From positions 1 to 64,000 of IMG/VR virus record IMGVR_UViG_3300010413_000015: 64,000 bases of DNA; one strand, 5' to 3'. This DNA comes from a virus. The notes beneath the pieces were generated by a model. The model ran no database searches. It worked only from the letters and a program-made list of their open reading frames with translations, and was not told the origin of the DNA. This document shows positions 24,040-34,003 of this stretch, piece after piece (position 1 is the first letter of the stretch; each line of letters begins with the position of its first letter). The position numbers were made by a program, and so were the translations under genes.

Positions 24040-27000
24040 AATCCCCCCCTCATTCTCTGCCTGGAGGCAGTCTTGTTCAGCTCTGCCTCAAACTTCCTCC
24101 ATATCTCGGCCGCCAGTTGTCTCTCGTCCTGCCTCCCTCCTTCAACCGAGATAGAGACGTTCATATTTCCGACGGAAAATCCGCTTGCGGTCAGCCTGCG
24201 GAGTGCCATGTTGGGGACAATGGTCCCATTCTGGTCTGGAACGAAAATCTCTGGTCCCACTTCACCCACCAGGTAACTACTCCCGGCTGTGACATCCCCC
24301 CCACCAGCCAGGCTGTTCCCGCTTCCACCTCCATCCCCTTGAGACTGGAACATACGGTTCAGGCGGTTCTCGATGCGGTCCAGAAGGTTCTGCCAGGCCT
24401 TGTCAAGGCTCGAATCCCTCTTGACGCTGCTCTCGAAGTGACCAATTAGGGTGTCCCACTTGCCCCAGAGGTCTCCGTCTTTCGAGAAATCGCTGAGCTG
24501 CTGCCTCAGGAAGGCAGCATAGGCATCTTGGGTCAGGTCCTGCAACCGCTGGTGCTCTATCTGGCCAGGGAAGACCACTTCCTCGAAGTACTTCTGTTCC
24601 TGGGTCATTTGGGCCAGGCGATACATCATATCGTCCTCAGCAATCTCTTGCTGTTTCGCGGCAATCGCCTGCTGCATCGCCGCCATAGCCTCTGCTTCTC
24701 CCATTTGCTCCTGGAGGTGCTTCATTTGCAGTGCAAACGACTCATCCATGTGCTTCTTGGAAAGGTCGAAGTTCTCCTGCATGTGTCGCTTCTGGAGCTC
24801 ATAGTTCTGCGTCATGTGCTCCTTCTGCATCTCAAACTGCTCGGTCTCTAGACGCTTGATATCTTCGTAGTGTGATTCCTGGTCTTTGAATGCCTGCGCC
24901 TGTTGGGCCCACAGCTTCTCCTGTCGCCCTTCCTCAACACCCCTACGCTTCTCAGAGACACCATAGTCCTCTTCCATACGTCCCCGCTGGCGGAGAAGCT
25001 CCTGCTTCTCGCGCCCGGAGGCGAAGCGAATGGCCCGGTTGATATCTTCCATCCCACGGGTGTACTGCACCCCAGCCTGTTGCCGGTTGAACGCCATATC
25101 TTCACGGCCCCAGCGCTGGCCCTGCATCATCTGTTGCCATTGAACACCGAACTGCCTTCTCTGGAACTCGGTGTTGACACCCCACATTCTCTGGCCTAGG
25201 GCAAAAGACGCTTGCTGTTGGGCATAGCCCTGCTCCAGGCTCTCCGTCCCTTGCTGGAAACCAAGGTTCAGCCGTTCCTGGCCCTGGCGATACTGAAGGC
25301 GAGCGCTCTCCATGGCTCGCTCAATACCGGCCCTCTGCTGTTGCGCTGCCATTGCCGCAGCCGCAGCCTGCATTCCGTACAGCTCTCGGGACTGTTCTAG
25401 CTTCAGTTCCGCTCGCTGGATTTGGCCTATCATGCCCATCTGGTAGGTTCTGCCACCATAGCTAGAGGTTGCCCACTGGCCAGTGCCCATGCGGTATGCC
25501 TGGCTCTGGCGTAGTTGGTTCCAGGACAGCGCCCTTGAAGCAAGCTGGCCTATGCCGTAGATACCACCACCAGGCCCTATCTCGTGTAAGGGCATAGCCC
25601 CCTCCACCAGGGGCATCCCCATAGCACTACGGAACCCACCTACGGCCCCCTGTGCCTCTGCGCCAAAGACCCCTTGGGCCGCACTGTATCCCAGGGCAGA
25701 GCTGGCAAAGTTGGCCATCTCCCCAAACTGGGCGTACTCGAAGGGAGTCATCTGTCCAGAGGCTAGTGCTGCCTGCAGGCCCTGCTCAAACTGCCCGGCT
25801 ACTGCCCCGGCCATGCCAAACCCTCTGGCCACAGCTCCTTGGCCCATTACAGACTGGGCCCATACCTGGCGAGCTGCAGGAGAAACGCCACGGGCTGCCA
25901 TTGCCTGAACCCGGCCCTGCAGGGCTCGGGCATTTCCGCCGAGGTACTGGTAGATTTGACCCCCAAGGCCGGCCGCAGCCTCATATTGGGCCATTCCCTG
26001 AGCGCTTTGCCATGGAGCATTGGCCATGAACCCTATGGCTTCTGGACTTCCTGCCGCAAAGCCATACTCTTGTGCCGCACCAACGCCAATGGCTGCCTGT
26101 TCCCTCCGAAGCATCTGCTCTGGGGTTACACCCGGAGGGGTATAGATGACTCGCCCGTCAGGGAGCTCAACCATTTGGCCTTCAAGTTCCTGCTGTAGCC
26201 CCTGATAGTATCGGGCCGCAGCCTCTGGACCAAGGCCGCGCATGTCTGCGAATGTGCGATACTGGCTGGCAATCTGTGCCGTGGCTCCACCAACTGCTGC
26301 GGTCTGAGGACCAAGTGTTTGCCCGATTCTCTGAGCTACTGCACTACCAGGTGTATACCCCATGGCAGAGACAATGGGCTGCATGCCATACCGGGCCTCT
26401 TGAAGAGCTGCAAGCTGGGTGGTTGTGACCCCACCAGCAAGCTGGCCCATGTACTGCTGTAGCATTTGTCCTGATACTCCAACTCCTATCTGTTGGAGTT
26501 GTCCTGCAACCCCTGAGGCCATGAGGAAGTTCTGTTGCCCGGCTGCTGTTGTTGGGATGTAGGGAGACAGGGCCCACATCCCTGCGCCCGTCCCGATCCC
26601 CAGATACTGGCTTACTTGCTTTAGGGTAGAGGCCATCCCGGGAAGCTGCCCACTAATGGCTGCTGGCCCGAGCTGCTTGGCCAGCTCATCTACTCTTCCT
26701 TCGTACACGGCCTTTGGCCCGTATCCGAGCTCGGCCAGATAGCTGAAGGTTTCGTACTTCTTTGCTGGGTCTAGACCTGGAATATCCAGGTTTTCGATGT
26801 GGAGGCTGGCCCGGTCAATCTCTATCTGGCCAGACTTCACATACTGCGCAACACCCTCGCGCAGTTGGCCTGCGTAGTCCTTGTCCAGAATCGAGCGCAA
26901 GCCCATGCCAACCCCTGTCCCAAGAGAGAGGTCGCCCTTGGTAGGCGAGCCCCCACCAGCCATGCCCTTGAGCCAGCTAAAGGCACCTCTCTGCGTCTCA

Positions 27001-30000
27001 GGCTCTGTGGCCAGACCGAGAAGCTCCCGGTAGACATTTCCGGGGGCAGCCTGTTCATAGGCCTGCCCAAGGAGAAGCCCCCCGGTCACAACGCCACCTG
27101 CCAGGGCGGCGATTGGGCCCATTCTAGAGCCTATTCCCATCATACCTCGCCCTAGAAGGCTTTCTCCCCCTAGCGTCTTTCCGAATCTGCCGAGCACTGA
27201 CGCGGCAATGCCGGCTTTCGCACCAAACTCGAGTCCCTTGAGAATAGGTCCACCAACTGCACCCAGTCTTTCACCGGCCCCATATGCGCCAGAGGGACCA
27301 CCTAGCGTTGCCAGTATCTCACTGATACCAGCTTGCCCTCGAAGTGTGCCCATACCGAAGCCCTGGGCGAAGGCCTGCTGGCCAGCCTGGGCCTGCATAA
27401 TCCTGCCCATGGGACTATCCATAATGGACTGTGCAGTACCCCCCATCTGTGTAGCAAACCCTATCTGGGCACCAGCAAGCCCCCGTGCCTGTTCCATAGC
27501 ACGGTTCACTGGTCCCCCAAAGATTCGCTCGGCCGCTGTCCAGCGGAAGTATGCACCGCCAAAGGAGAACTCCTGCAGGAGCTGGTCGAGGCCCTGGCCA
27601 AGTGTGCCACGCATGCCCTGTGGTCTCTTGGGAGCCGGCCTGCCCCTTTGTCCACCGGTAGCCTCATAAAGGTCGTACTGGAACTGCAGGGCGTCTCGTG
27701 TTTCCACAGCGCCGATAGTCTCTGTGAGGGCTGGCTCGTTCTCGATCTTCTCCAGTTTCCTGCCAAGACGTTGCATGTTTTGGGTTACTGTCGCAACCAC
27801 ATCTTGGGGGACACCTGCTGCAGTCAGACCCTGTGGACCAACTTTTGCCCATTGCTCCCTAATGTCCTGGGCCTGGCGGAAGGTCTTGGTGAAGGACTGT
27901 GCATCTTTCAGCATCTCCTTCTCGGCCCGAGTCAGGTCTCTCTGTACGGCAATGGTCTCCCTAAGCTCTGGGGTCCACTGCTTCAGATGGTCTGCCACCT
28001 CATCCAGGGTCTTCCTCATCGACCCTGACATCCACAATCCCAACTCCCAGGGCTTCCCGCTTCCGGCTGTCTGCCGGGGGTTCAGGTCACGTTGCTGTTG
28101 CCCCTGAGAGGGCGGTACAATTGGTGCGCCGGGGTCTACACCCGGAGGCACCCAGTTAGGGTCAAAGTTGGGGCCGGGCATCCCCGCCAGGGGGTCTGCC
28201 GGGTCAACTGGTGGCCTGTTGGGAGGCGGGGGAGCACCGGGAGGCGCAGCCACTGTAGGCCTGGCGGCTGCCGGCCGTCGGCCTGCCTGTTGGAGATGTC
28301 TCCTAAGCTGGCCAGGTCGCGTAACTGGGGACTGAGCCATTGCAGGTGCTGCAGTCGCAACCGGAGGCGTAGGCTGTGTGGCTGCTGGTTGAGTCACCTC
28401 AGTTGGTGGTGTAAGATTGGGTTCCGGCCCCATCTCTGGTGGCGCCACAGGGACCCTAGGTGCTCGCTCTGGGTGTGGGCTCTCTGCAACTGGAGGTTCT
28501 GCACCAGGTGTGGCTAGCCAATCTGCCATCCCAGACGCTTCCAGGGCCACTGCTTGTTCCTCAATACTGACCCCTTGTCCGGCCCCCTTCTTCAAAGCAG
28601 TAAGCCTGTCTTGCATCTCTGACTTAAACCTGAGAAGAGTGTCGGCCAAGTCCCGGCCCACGCTCCTGGCCCCAAACTCTCCGTACAGGTTGGCACCGTG
28701 CTTCTCTGCATACCGACTAACGGCTCCTGCCCACTGCCCACCGATTGCCTGTCCAGAGGCGGCCTCCCTTACCCAGTCCTCATGTGTCTGACCAGCCTTC
28801 ATCATTCGGGGAAGAATCTTGTATCGCTGCTCGGGTGCGGAGAATCGCTTGAACATCATCGCAAACTGCTGGGCCTGCTTCTGGTTAGGCCCGGAGAACA
28901 TTGCACCCGCTTCTTCGGGAGACACAACTCCCTGCTGTACAAGCTCGGCAAAAGCGCCGACACTCTCCTTGCGAAGTCCTGCAAGGTTTCGCAAGGTTCC
29001 GGTGCCTACTTTCTCCCATTCCCCGGTGCTGCGCATAAATGCCTTGCCCCAGGTAGTGGTATTCATGAGCGCATGAACACTCATGACGTCCTGGGGGGGG
29101 ATGGCGGGTCTCTGAGTATACCCATAGCTGCGGTTCCAGATAGACTGTACGGCAGACCTGGCTGTTTGGCCTACCTTCCCAGGAATCTGGAGTGCCCTAC
29201 TCATAAGCCTTCGCATGTCCTGGAATCCAGGACCTATTGCATTGTAGAGCTCCCGGTTTTCCTGAACAAGTTCCTCGACCTTGCCCTCATCCATGGTATG
29301 GTAGTCAAGGGCCTTTCTCCTGACAATCTCCATGGCCGCTTGTAGGTCTTGGTCTCCGGGAACCATCTCAGCAGGGAGGCTTCCAGCGCCCTCAGACTGC
29401 ACACGCTTGCGCCCAATCTCACGTACTCGTTCTGGAGAAAGCTCTACACCAGCGGCGTCGTAGAACTTGCTACCTTGCACCTGAGCCCCACCAGTCATCA
29501 GGGCATAGGCAATGTCTGCGTCAAAGTCGCCGCCAGCCATACCCTGTAGGTACTCTGACACTACCATCCGGTTGGGGTCATAACCTAGGCCCTCGATAAG
29601 CTCTCGGGACACAGTAATGCCCTGAGCTGCACGGTCAAAGCTGGACTCTCCCTGAGTGGGGAAGCGAATCATGAAACCTGCTTGCCCGGCCTCACGGTCT
29701 GGCAGGTACATCTCATTGATGCCCAGTGCCTTAGAGCCAAGCACCTTGTACCCCTCCAGGTACCTCCTGCCAGGTGTTACTCCCTGGGCCCGTCGGAGGC
29801 CCTGCTCGGACTCAGAAATCTTGCGTTGCTCCTCCATGACGGTCCTGCGATACTCGACAAACGGCGCCTTCTCCTGATTCAGAAGGGACCGGACCATGCC
29901 AAACTGCCCTCTAAGGTAGCGAGAGACCTCTGTTTGTTCGAGGGCACCTTCTGCTGAGAAGTACTTGCCGGAGCGGAAGGGGGCAGTAAAGAAGCCCTTG

Positions 30001-32099
30001 CCCCATTCGACAAAGTGCTTCCCGTACTTACTGCCCTTTGCCCCCATGATATCGAAGAACTTCCTGGCCACCAGCTCCTGGTCCATACCCTTCTTTGGGT
30101 CCGCTCCCGGAATGACCCTTAGGGATTCAGTAAGCCCCCTCATCCGTTGCACCCCGATGCCGGGTACGTTTGCAAGGTCTCTGATACTCTGGAAGGGCCC
30201 GTGTTGCTCCCGATAGTCAATGATAGACTGTGCCGTTTTTGGGCCAATACCTGCTGCTCTCTGTAGCGCCTTGATATCGGCACGGTTGATGTCCCCAGCC
30301 TCAACCTCGTACTCAGCCTGACCGACAGCCTCCATGAGCGCAGCCTGAAACTCGGGGTCGCTGGCACTGACAACGGGTGCCTGCAGCTCGCGCCGGGAAG
30401 GGCCAGATGCGAGAGTCGCGTTGATGACATCACGATAGGCGCTGCGGGTGCGAGCGCTAGCGCGTTCAAGCCTCCGGGCATACCTTGGATTCGTCGCTCT
30501 AAGGTTCTCCAGGTCCTCGTAGCCCAGGGTCCCAGCCTTTACGTCATACTCCTTCATGAGCTGGGTAAAGTAGTCGCCTACGAGAGCCTGCCGTCTCATA
30601 TTTAGCACGTAACGCCTGGGGTCTGCCTCTCCCGTGACCGGGTTTGTCCAGACCTGCTTCGGTCCCATGGCCGCGCCCATGATGTTGGGCCCGTACTCTG
30701 GGTCCCTGAGATAGTCTTCGTGGTAGACCTCGGGGATGACAATGTCCTGAACCAGGCCAGGAACATTTCTGGCCAGGCGCTGTAGGGGTCGGTCCCCAAG
30801 TTCCGCATAGTTCCTGGGCATGCTCAGGAGGGTGCTGTACCCAAGTTCCCTGGCAATCTGGTTCTTCCTCCGCAGGCCAGCTTGAGACCACTCTGCCTGC
30901 AACATTGAGTAGGTGGCCCCCTGCACGTCCTTCAGGGCAGAGACAAAGTCCAGGTTCATTGGCTGGCCTTGGACATCGGTGATGTTGCTGAGGTCCCTCG
31001 TGCCCATCAGCACCTTCTGGTAGGCCTGTTTTCCGGCGAAGGCTACTTCACTGGCAGGGGCAAACCGTTCCAGAACAAACTTCAGCTCTTCTTCTGTGGC
31101 CTCGCCTTCCTGGTTGGTGGCAGAGGTCCTCCGGGCCACATCCATGACACGGTAGCCCCATTCCCTATCACGAAAACCTGCAAGGCCCTCAGCAAGTTGC
31201 ACATGCTCACCCCGACCCCAGGAAGTGCCTACGGGTACAGGCTGTAGGCCCATGCCCCGCACTGTTCTTACTGTACGCTCTGTAACATTCCCAACACGGG
31301 GGTCCATCAGGCCCATGCCGGCAGGGGCGTGCTCACCACCGATAATGAGGGCGCCCCTTAGGTTCTGGCCCCGCTCCATGCCGTACTGCTCCCCTCCAGC
31401 AGCCAGGCCTGAGGTGACAACTGGCTTGCCACTGAGGAACACTTGCTGGTGGGCACCCAGCATTTGGATGCGCTTCATGAGCTTGCTCGGCTCGAAGGTA
31501 GAGATGAACCTGCCGGCGGCTCGCCCCAGCCAGCTTGACTCTAGGGTGCGCGTTGGGTAACTGAAGGCACCATCCTTGCGATAGATGTGTCCCTCTGGAA
31601 CAATGGGCTGTCCATACTCATCACGTTGTACGGGTACACCCTGAAGTCTGCGCTGCCTGAGCTGGCCAGGGTAGTGTGTCCATTGGGACTCAGACACAGG
31701 AGCATAGGAAATGCGCCGAATCTCCTGCTCGGTCTTGCCTTGCTTTCGGGCCTCTACCCTGGCCAGGTTCTCAAGTTCGGCCAGTCTTTCCTTGTACTGT
31801 GTGTAGTCTGGGGCGACAAAGCGCTCGAGCTCGAGGATTGCCTGTCTTACCCCACCAACTGTAGGTGAGCGAAGGGTAGGAACATACTTGCGAATAGCCT
31901 CCCGTGAGTAGCCATAGTTCATTGCTTGCCACAGGAAGTCTTCGTAGGAAGCAGGGTCACTTTCCCTTGTTCCCTTTGGGCCCTCTCGTCCAGGCCAGTA
32001 GGTCATTGCGTAGGGAGCTTCATCGTCATCCCACCAGTAGTCATCACTGCCGGGGTCCTCTCTGGGTACCCATGGCCCGAACTGTTCCCTATTTGGCAT
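24030..32099 (-). CDS. Tape measure protein with N-terminal RNA-polymerase-like and HhH segments (2689 residues)
   Basis: The C-terminus has the tape-measure hallmark GGGDVTAGSSYLVGEVGPE (about 2600) and, before it, long coiled-coil Gln/Met-rich helices (about 2230-2500). Hydrophobic Gly/Ala-rich stretches occur at about 1580-1680. It sits between the tail chaperones and tail tip. Unusual is the first third. Residues about 600-655 carry a tandem helix-hairpin-helix (AAGIGPKTAQSIIDY, NVPGIGVQRMRGL). About residue 812 has IRFP followed 46 residues later by AGGDFDADIAYAL (D858, D860, D862), like the RxP...DFDGD metal loop of RNA-polymerase beta-prime. A Pro-rich linker (about 1230-1360) separates this part from the tape measure. 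A virion-borne, injected polymerase or nucleic-acid protein fused to the ruler is the inference. Contains palindrome copy 5. Confidence 0.85.
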   Translation of the reverse strand: MPNREQFGPWVPREDPGSDDYWWDDDEAPYAMTYWPGREGPKGTRESDPASYEDFLWQAMNYGYSREAIRKYVPTLRSPTVGGVRQAILELERFVAPDYTQYKERLAELENLARVEARKQGKTEQEIRRISYAPVSESQWTHYPGQLRQRRLQGVPVQRDEYGQPIVPEGHIYRKDGAFSYPTRTLESSWLGRAAGRFISTFEPSKLMKRIQMLGAHQQVFLSGKPVVTSGLAAGGEQYGMERGQNLRGALIIGGEHAPAGMGLMDPRVGNVTERTVRTVRGMGLQPVPVGTSWGRGEHVQLAEGLAGFRDREWGYRVMDVARRTSATNQEGEATEEELKFVLERFAPASEVAFAGKQAYQKVLMGTRDLSNITDVQGQPMNLDFVSALKDVQGATYSMLQAEWSQAGLRRKNQIARELGYSTLLSMPRNYAELGDRPLQRLARNVPGLVQDIVIPEVYHEDYLRDPEYGPNIMGAAMGPKQVWTNPVTGEADPRRYVLNMRRQALVGDYFTQLMKEYDVKAGTLGYEDLENLRATNPRYARRLERASARTRSAYRDVINATLASGPSRRELQAPVVSASDPEFQAALMEAVGQAEYEVEAGDINRADIKALQRAAGIGPKTAQSIIDYREQHGPFQSIRDLANVPGIGVQRMRGLTESLRVIPGADPKKGMDQELVARKFFDIMGAKGSKYGKHFVEWGKGFFTAPFRSGKYFSAEGALEQTEVSRYLRGQFGMVRSLLNQEKAPFVEYRRTVMEEQRKISESEQGLRRAQGVTPGRRYLEGYKVLGSKALGINEMYLPDREAGQAGFMIRFPTQGESSFDRAAQGITVSRELIEGLGYDPNRMVVSEYLQGMAGGDFDADIAYALMTGGAQVQGSKFYDAAGVELSPERVREIGRKRVQSEGAGSLPAEMVPGDQDLQAAMEIVRRKALDYHTMDEGKVEELVQENRELYNAIGPGFQDMRRLMSRALQIPGKVGQTARSAVQSIWNRSYGYTQRPAIPPQDVMSVHALMNTTTWGKAFMRSTGEWEKVGTGTLRNLAGLRKESVGAFAELVQQGVVSPEEAGAMFSGPNQKQAQQFAMMFKRFSAPEQRYKILPRMMKAGQTHEDWVREAASGQAIGGQWAGAVSRYAEKHGANLYGEFGARSVGRDLADTLLRFKSEMQDRLTALKKGAGQGVSIEEQAVALEASGMADWLATPGAEPPVAESPHPERAPRVPVAPPEMGPEPNLTPPTEVTQPAATQPTPPVATAAPAMAQSPVTRPGQLRRHLQQAGRRPAAARPTVAAPPGAPPPPNRPPVDPADPLAGMPGPNFDPNWVPPGVDPGAPIVPPSQGQQQRDLNPRQTAGSGKPWELGLWMSGSMRKTLDEVADHLKQWTPELRETIAVQRDLTRAEKEMLKDAQSFTKTFRQAQDIREQWAKVGPQGLTAAGVPQDVVATVTQNMQRLGRKLEKIENEPALTETIGAVETRDALQFQYDLYEATGGQRGRPAPKRPQGMRGTLGQGLDQLLQEFSFGGAYFRWTAAERIFGGPVNRAMEQARGLAGAQIGFATQMGGTAQSIMDSPMGRIMQAQAGQQAFAQGFGMGTLRGQAGISEILATLGGPSGAYGAGERLGAVGGPILKGLEFGAKAGIAASVLGRFGKTLGGESLLGRGMMGIGSRMGPIAALAGGVVTGGLLLGQAYEQAAPGNVYRELLGLATEPETQRGAFSWLKGMAGGGSPTKGDLSLGTGVGMGLRSILDKDYAGQLREGVAQYVKSGQIEIDRASLHIENLDIPGLDPAKKYETFSYLAELGYGPKAVYEGRVDELAKQLGPAAISGQLPGMASTLKQVSQYLGIGTGAGMWALSPYIPTTAAGQQNFLMASGVAGQLQQIGVGVSGQMLQQYMGQLAGGVTTTQLAALQEARYGMQPIVSAMGYTPGSAVAQRIGQTLGPQTAAVGGATAQIASQYRTFADMRGLGPEAAARYYQGLQQELEGQMVELPDGRVIYTPPGVTPEQMLRREQAAIGVGAAQEYGFAAGSPEAIGFMANAPWQSAQGMAQYEAAAGLGGQIYQYLGGNARALQGRVQAMAARGVSPAARQVWAQSVMGQGAVARGFGMAGAVAGQFEQGLQAALASGQMTPFEYAQFGEMANFASSALGYSAAQGVFGAEAQGAVGGFRSAMGMPLVEGAMPLHEIGPGGGIYGIGQLASRALSWNQLRQSQAYRMGTGQWATSSYGGRTYQMGMIGQIQRAELKLEQSRELYGMQAAAAAMAAQQQRAGIERAMESARLQYRQGQERLNLGFQQGTESLEQGYAQQQASFALGQRMWGVNTEFQRRQFGVQWQQMMQGQRWGREDMAFNRQQAGVQYTRGMEDINRAIRFASGREKQELLRQRGRMEEDYGVSEKRRGVEEGRQEKLWAQQAQAFKDQESHYEDIKRLETEQFEMQKEHMTQNYELQKRHMQENFDLSKKHMDESFALQMKHLQEQMGEAEAMAAMQQAIAAKQQEIAEDDMMYRLAQMTQEQKYFEEVVFPGQIEHQRLQDLTQDAYAAFLRQQLSDFSKDGDLWGKWDTLIGHFESSVKRDSSLDKAWQNLLDRIENRLNRMFQSQGDGGGSGNSLAGGGDVTAGSSYLVGEVGPEIFVPDQNGTIVPNMALRRLTASGFSVGNMNVSISVEGGRQDERQLAAEIWRKFEAELNKTASRQRMRGGLWQ
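24166..24178. repeat. Dispersed palindrome TTTCCGACGGAAA, copy 5
   Basis: Perfect 13-bp palindrome, central A, near the 3' end of the tape measure gene (encodes FSVGN). Confidence 0.95.
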
Positions 32100-32406
32100 C
32101 TTGCTCTCCAGTTAGAGTGTCAAGCTTTCGCTGGTTCTCATCTAGGATGGCATCGTACAGCCTGCCAGCCAAGTCTACCATGTCCCAGGCCCACTCGGGC
32201 TGGTCCAGCAGCCCACCCGCCACCAAGAGGTGACCTTCCCAACGCTGAAGCTCAAACCATAGTGCCAGCCACTGTGGGGGGGAAGGGGCAACCGGGCGCT
32301 TCTGCAACCCGCCAAACCGCCTCCACGTGACCAGGTCTGCTGCGTACTCCTTGCTCTGTTCAACATAGGAGCGCACCTCTTGTTCAAGCTTCAGCTTTAA
32401 TCTTCC
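32089..32406 (-). CDS. Tail assembly chaperone extension (GT-type), likely made by -1 frameshift
   Basis: An open frame lacking a good ATG starts inside the end of the upstream gene, in the -1 frame relative to it, and ends just inside the tape measure start. The roughly 100 residues (VRSYVEQSKEYAADLVTWRR...) are helical. Gene pairs just before the tape measure usually encode tail chaperones G and GT, with T made only as a -1 fusion. A GTG at 32376 could start it independently but has a poor ribosome site. The frame relation and position favour the fusion. Confidence 0.6.
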   Translation of the reverse strand, partial: GRLKLKLEQEVRSYVEQSKEYAADLVTWRRFGGLQKRPVAPSPPQWLALWFELQRWEGHLLVAGGLLDQPEWAWDMVDLAGRLYDAILDENQRKLDTLTGEQDAK

Positions 32407-32984
32407 CCCTCGGCGGGGTTCCTCCAGTCGAAAGGCGGATGCCACGCAATGAGCTTCTCGACAATCTCCTCTGCCAGCTCTTCCGGAAAGTCTGGACGGT
32501 ACCAGACCCCATAGAAGCCGGTGCGAACCCTGTCGTTGAAGGGCCCATTTAACTTGCGGCACGTCTTGCCCGGAACGAACACTGGGGTCTCGTTGTCGGG
32601 CTCTGTGATGTTGCACTCGATGAGGGTCATGGCCACCATTTCTGACTCCAACACAGTAAGAGGAACACGTTCCCTCTGTGTCACACGGCCCCGTTCCTCA
32701 GTGCTCCACACCAATTCACTACGGGCCTGCATAGTAGCCAGATTCTCTCCCTCAAGCCGAGAGGGCCGTTGAAACTTGACGTAGGTGCCCCCCGTTTCAT
32801 CCCACCTGGTAAGCGGGATGGCCTCACTTGTAACTACTCCCTCCAATGGCCTTGCCATTTCTGCTACCTCCCATGTGCGTCTGATTGATTCCCACAGGGG
32901 GGCTTCGTCAAGGACAGTGCCAGGCCTCTGCCCCCCTGTGTGGCTGATAGTTTTTTCCGACGGAAACCGGACTACGTTGGCCAA
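32397..32984 (-). CDS. Tail assembly chaperone (G-like, 195 residues)
   Basis: Lies between the tail tube gene (13-base overlap) and the frameshift partner and tape measure, the invariant place of the G protein. Mixed fold, acidic C-terminus (HPPFDWRNPAEGED). Begins ANVVRFPSEKTIS, where RFPSEK comes from palindrome copy 6. Assignment is by order and by the overlapping -1 frame. Confidence 0.65.
   Translation of the reverse strand: MANVVRFPSEKTISHTGGQRPGTVLDEAPLWESIRRTWEVAEMARPLEGVVTSEAIPLTRWDETGGTYVKFQRPSRLEGENLATMQARSELVWSTEERGRVTQRERVPLTVLESEMVAMTLIECNITEPDNETPVFVPGKTCRKLNGPFNDRVRTGFYGVWYRPDFPEELAEEIVEKLIAWHPPFDWRNPAEGED
32403..32409 (-). promoter_or_regulatory. Candidate -1 frameshift (slippery) site
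   Basis: On the complement GGGGGAA, read as GAG GGG GAA just four codons before the stop of the G-like gene. Slipping back one base enters the downstream chaperone frame. The P-site tRNA-Gly re-pairs perfectly; the A-site pairing after slippage would be imperfect, so efficiency is uncertain. Confidence 0.45.
32954..32966. repeat. Dispersed palindrome TTTCCGACGGAAA, copy 6
   Basis: Perfect palindrome, central A, in the first codons of the G-like chaperone gene (encodes FPSEK, a third reading frame). Confidence 0.95.
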
Positions 32985-34003
32985 TCGTACCCGCTCGTCC
33001 CATTTTGCAGGCGCAGATACCAGTCGGCCCCAGCATCAGCATCCGAGACCGTGCCAGTCATCCGCATCTGGACCAGGCTCGCGCCACGAAGGCCAACGGG
33101 CTCGCAAGTCCAGTCGATGGACCCAGCATAGAACCGGAGCTCATAGGGGGTCGTTCCCGTGACGTTGGTTGCAGACTGCACTGCCACGTCGATACTGGAG
33201 TTGTACACTACCGGACTCCAAGCTGCGGCATTGTAGTGCATGCTTTGGTATAGGTCGGGCTCGTCCCACAGGGCCTGGAACTGCATGGTAATCTGGCGGC
33301 CAAGGACCGGGAAGTCATACGGATAGTAAGACCCACCGACCAGGACCTCCCGCAGGTCTGGCATGATGTTGGTCATATCCAGAACGATGGCGGTTGAGAC
33401 TTCGTTGGGTGTTCCATCTGGAAGCTCGAACACACCCTTGCACGAGATGGGAACTGAGTCCTCATTCTTGGCAGAGAAACTCCACCCTGACCCATCGGGG
33501 TTGGTGGGAACTCGGCCCAAGAAGTCGGCACGTAGGCTGGTAAACTCGCCAGGGGCAAGGTTGAACTGCAGCCTTGCGACCTTGAGGTCTTGGAACTGCT
33601 CGTACAGATGGGTGGTCGTGCCAGGGACCTTCCGGCGGCCAGACAGATACTTCTGCGGAGCTGTCTCATCAAGGCCACCGGACGGGAACACGTGCTGATA
33701 AACGGAAGCGACCGGCACGTCGCTTACGCTAGAAACTGAACCGGCAAAGGCGTACAGCAACCACCCCAGTTGGTCGTCCAGGGGCGGAGGTAGCACCAGG
33801 CCACCCTCAACCCACGCAGCGGTCTTGATTTGACCACCGGGCAGCAACGTCCCACCAACCAGGTTTCCAACACCACGATACATCTGACCTGGTGACAGGT
33901 CAACCACGTTGGCCTTGAACCCATGGAAGGTAGTCGCTGCCGTCCCGCGTGCAGTCTGGGGGCCTAGCCAGAACCGGCCGAGTGAACCGGACTGAAGGCT
34001 CAT
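32972..34003 (-). CDS. Major tail (tube) protein
   Basis: The 343-residue product starts at ATG 34003 (complement) after AGGAGGAAAAG. It is beta-rich with a long central loop region, in the position directly before the chaperone pair and tape measure. Segments such as QFQDLKVARLQFNLAPGEFTSLRADFLG and its mirror near the C-terminus (SLVQMRMTGTVSD) resemble the repeated strands of tail tube folds. An upstream extension is rejected because the ribosome site clearly marks 34003. Confidence 0.7.
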   Translation of the reverse strand: MSLQSGSLGRFWLGPQTARGTAATTFHGFKANVVDLSPGQMYRGVGNLVGGTLLPGGQIKTAAWVEGGLVLPPPLDDQLGWLLYAFAGSVSSVSDVPVASVYQHVFPSGGLDETAPQKYLSGRRKVPGTTTHLYEQFQDLKVARLQFNLAPGEFTSLRADFLGRVPTNPDGSGWSFSAKNEDSVPISCKGVFELPDGTPNEVSTAIVLDMTNIMPDLREVLVGGSYYPYDFPVLGRQITMQFQALWDEPDLYQSMHYNAAAWSPVVYNSSIDVAVQSATNVTGTTPYELRFYAGSIDWTCEPVGLRGASLVQMRMTGTVSDADAGADWYLRLQNGTSGYDWPT

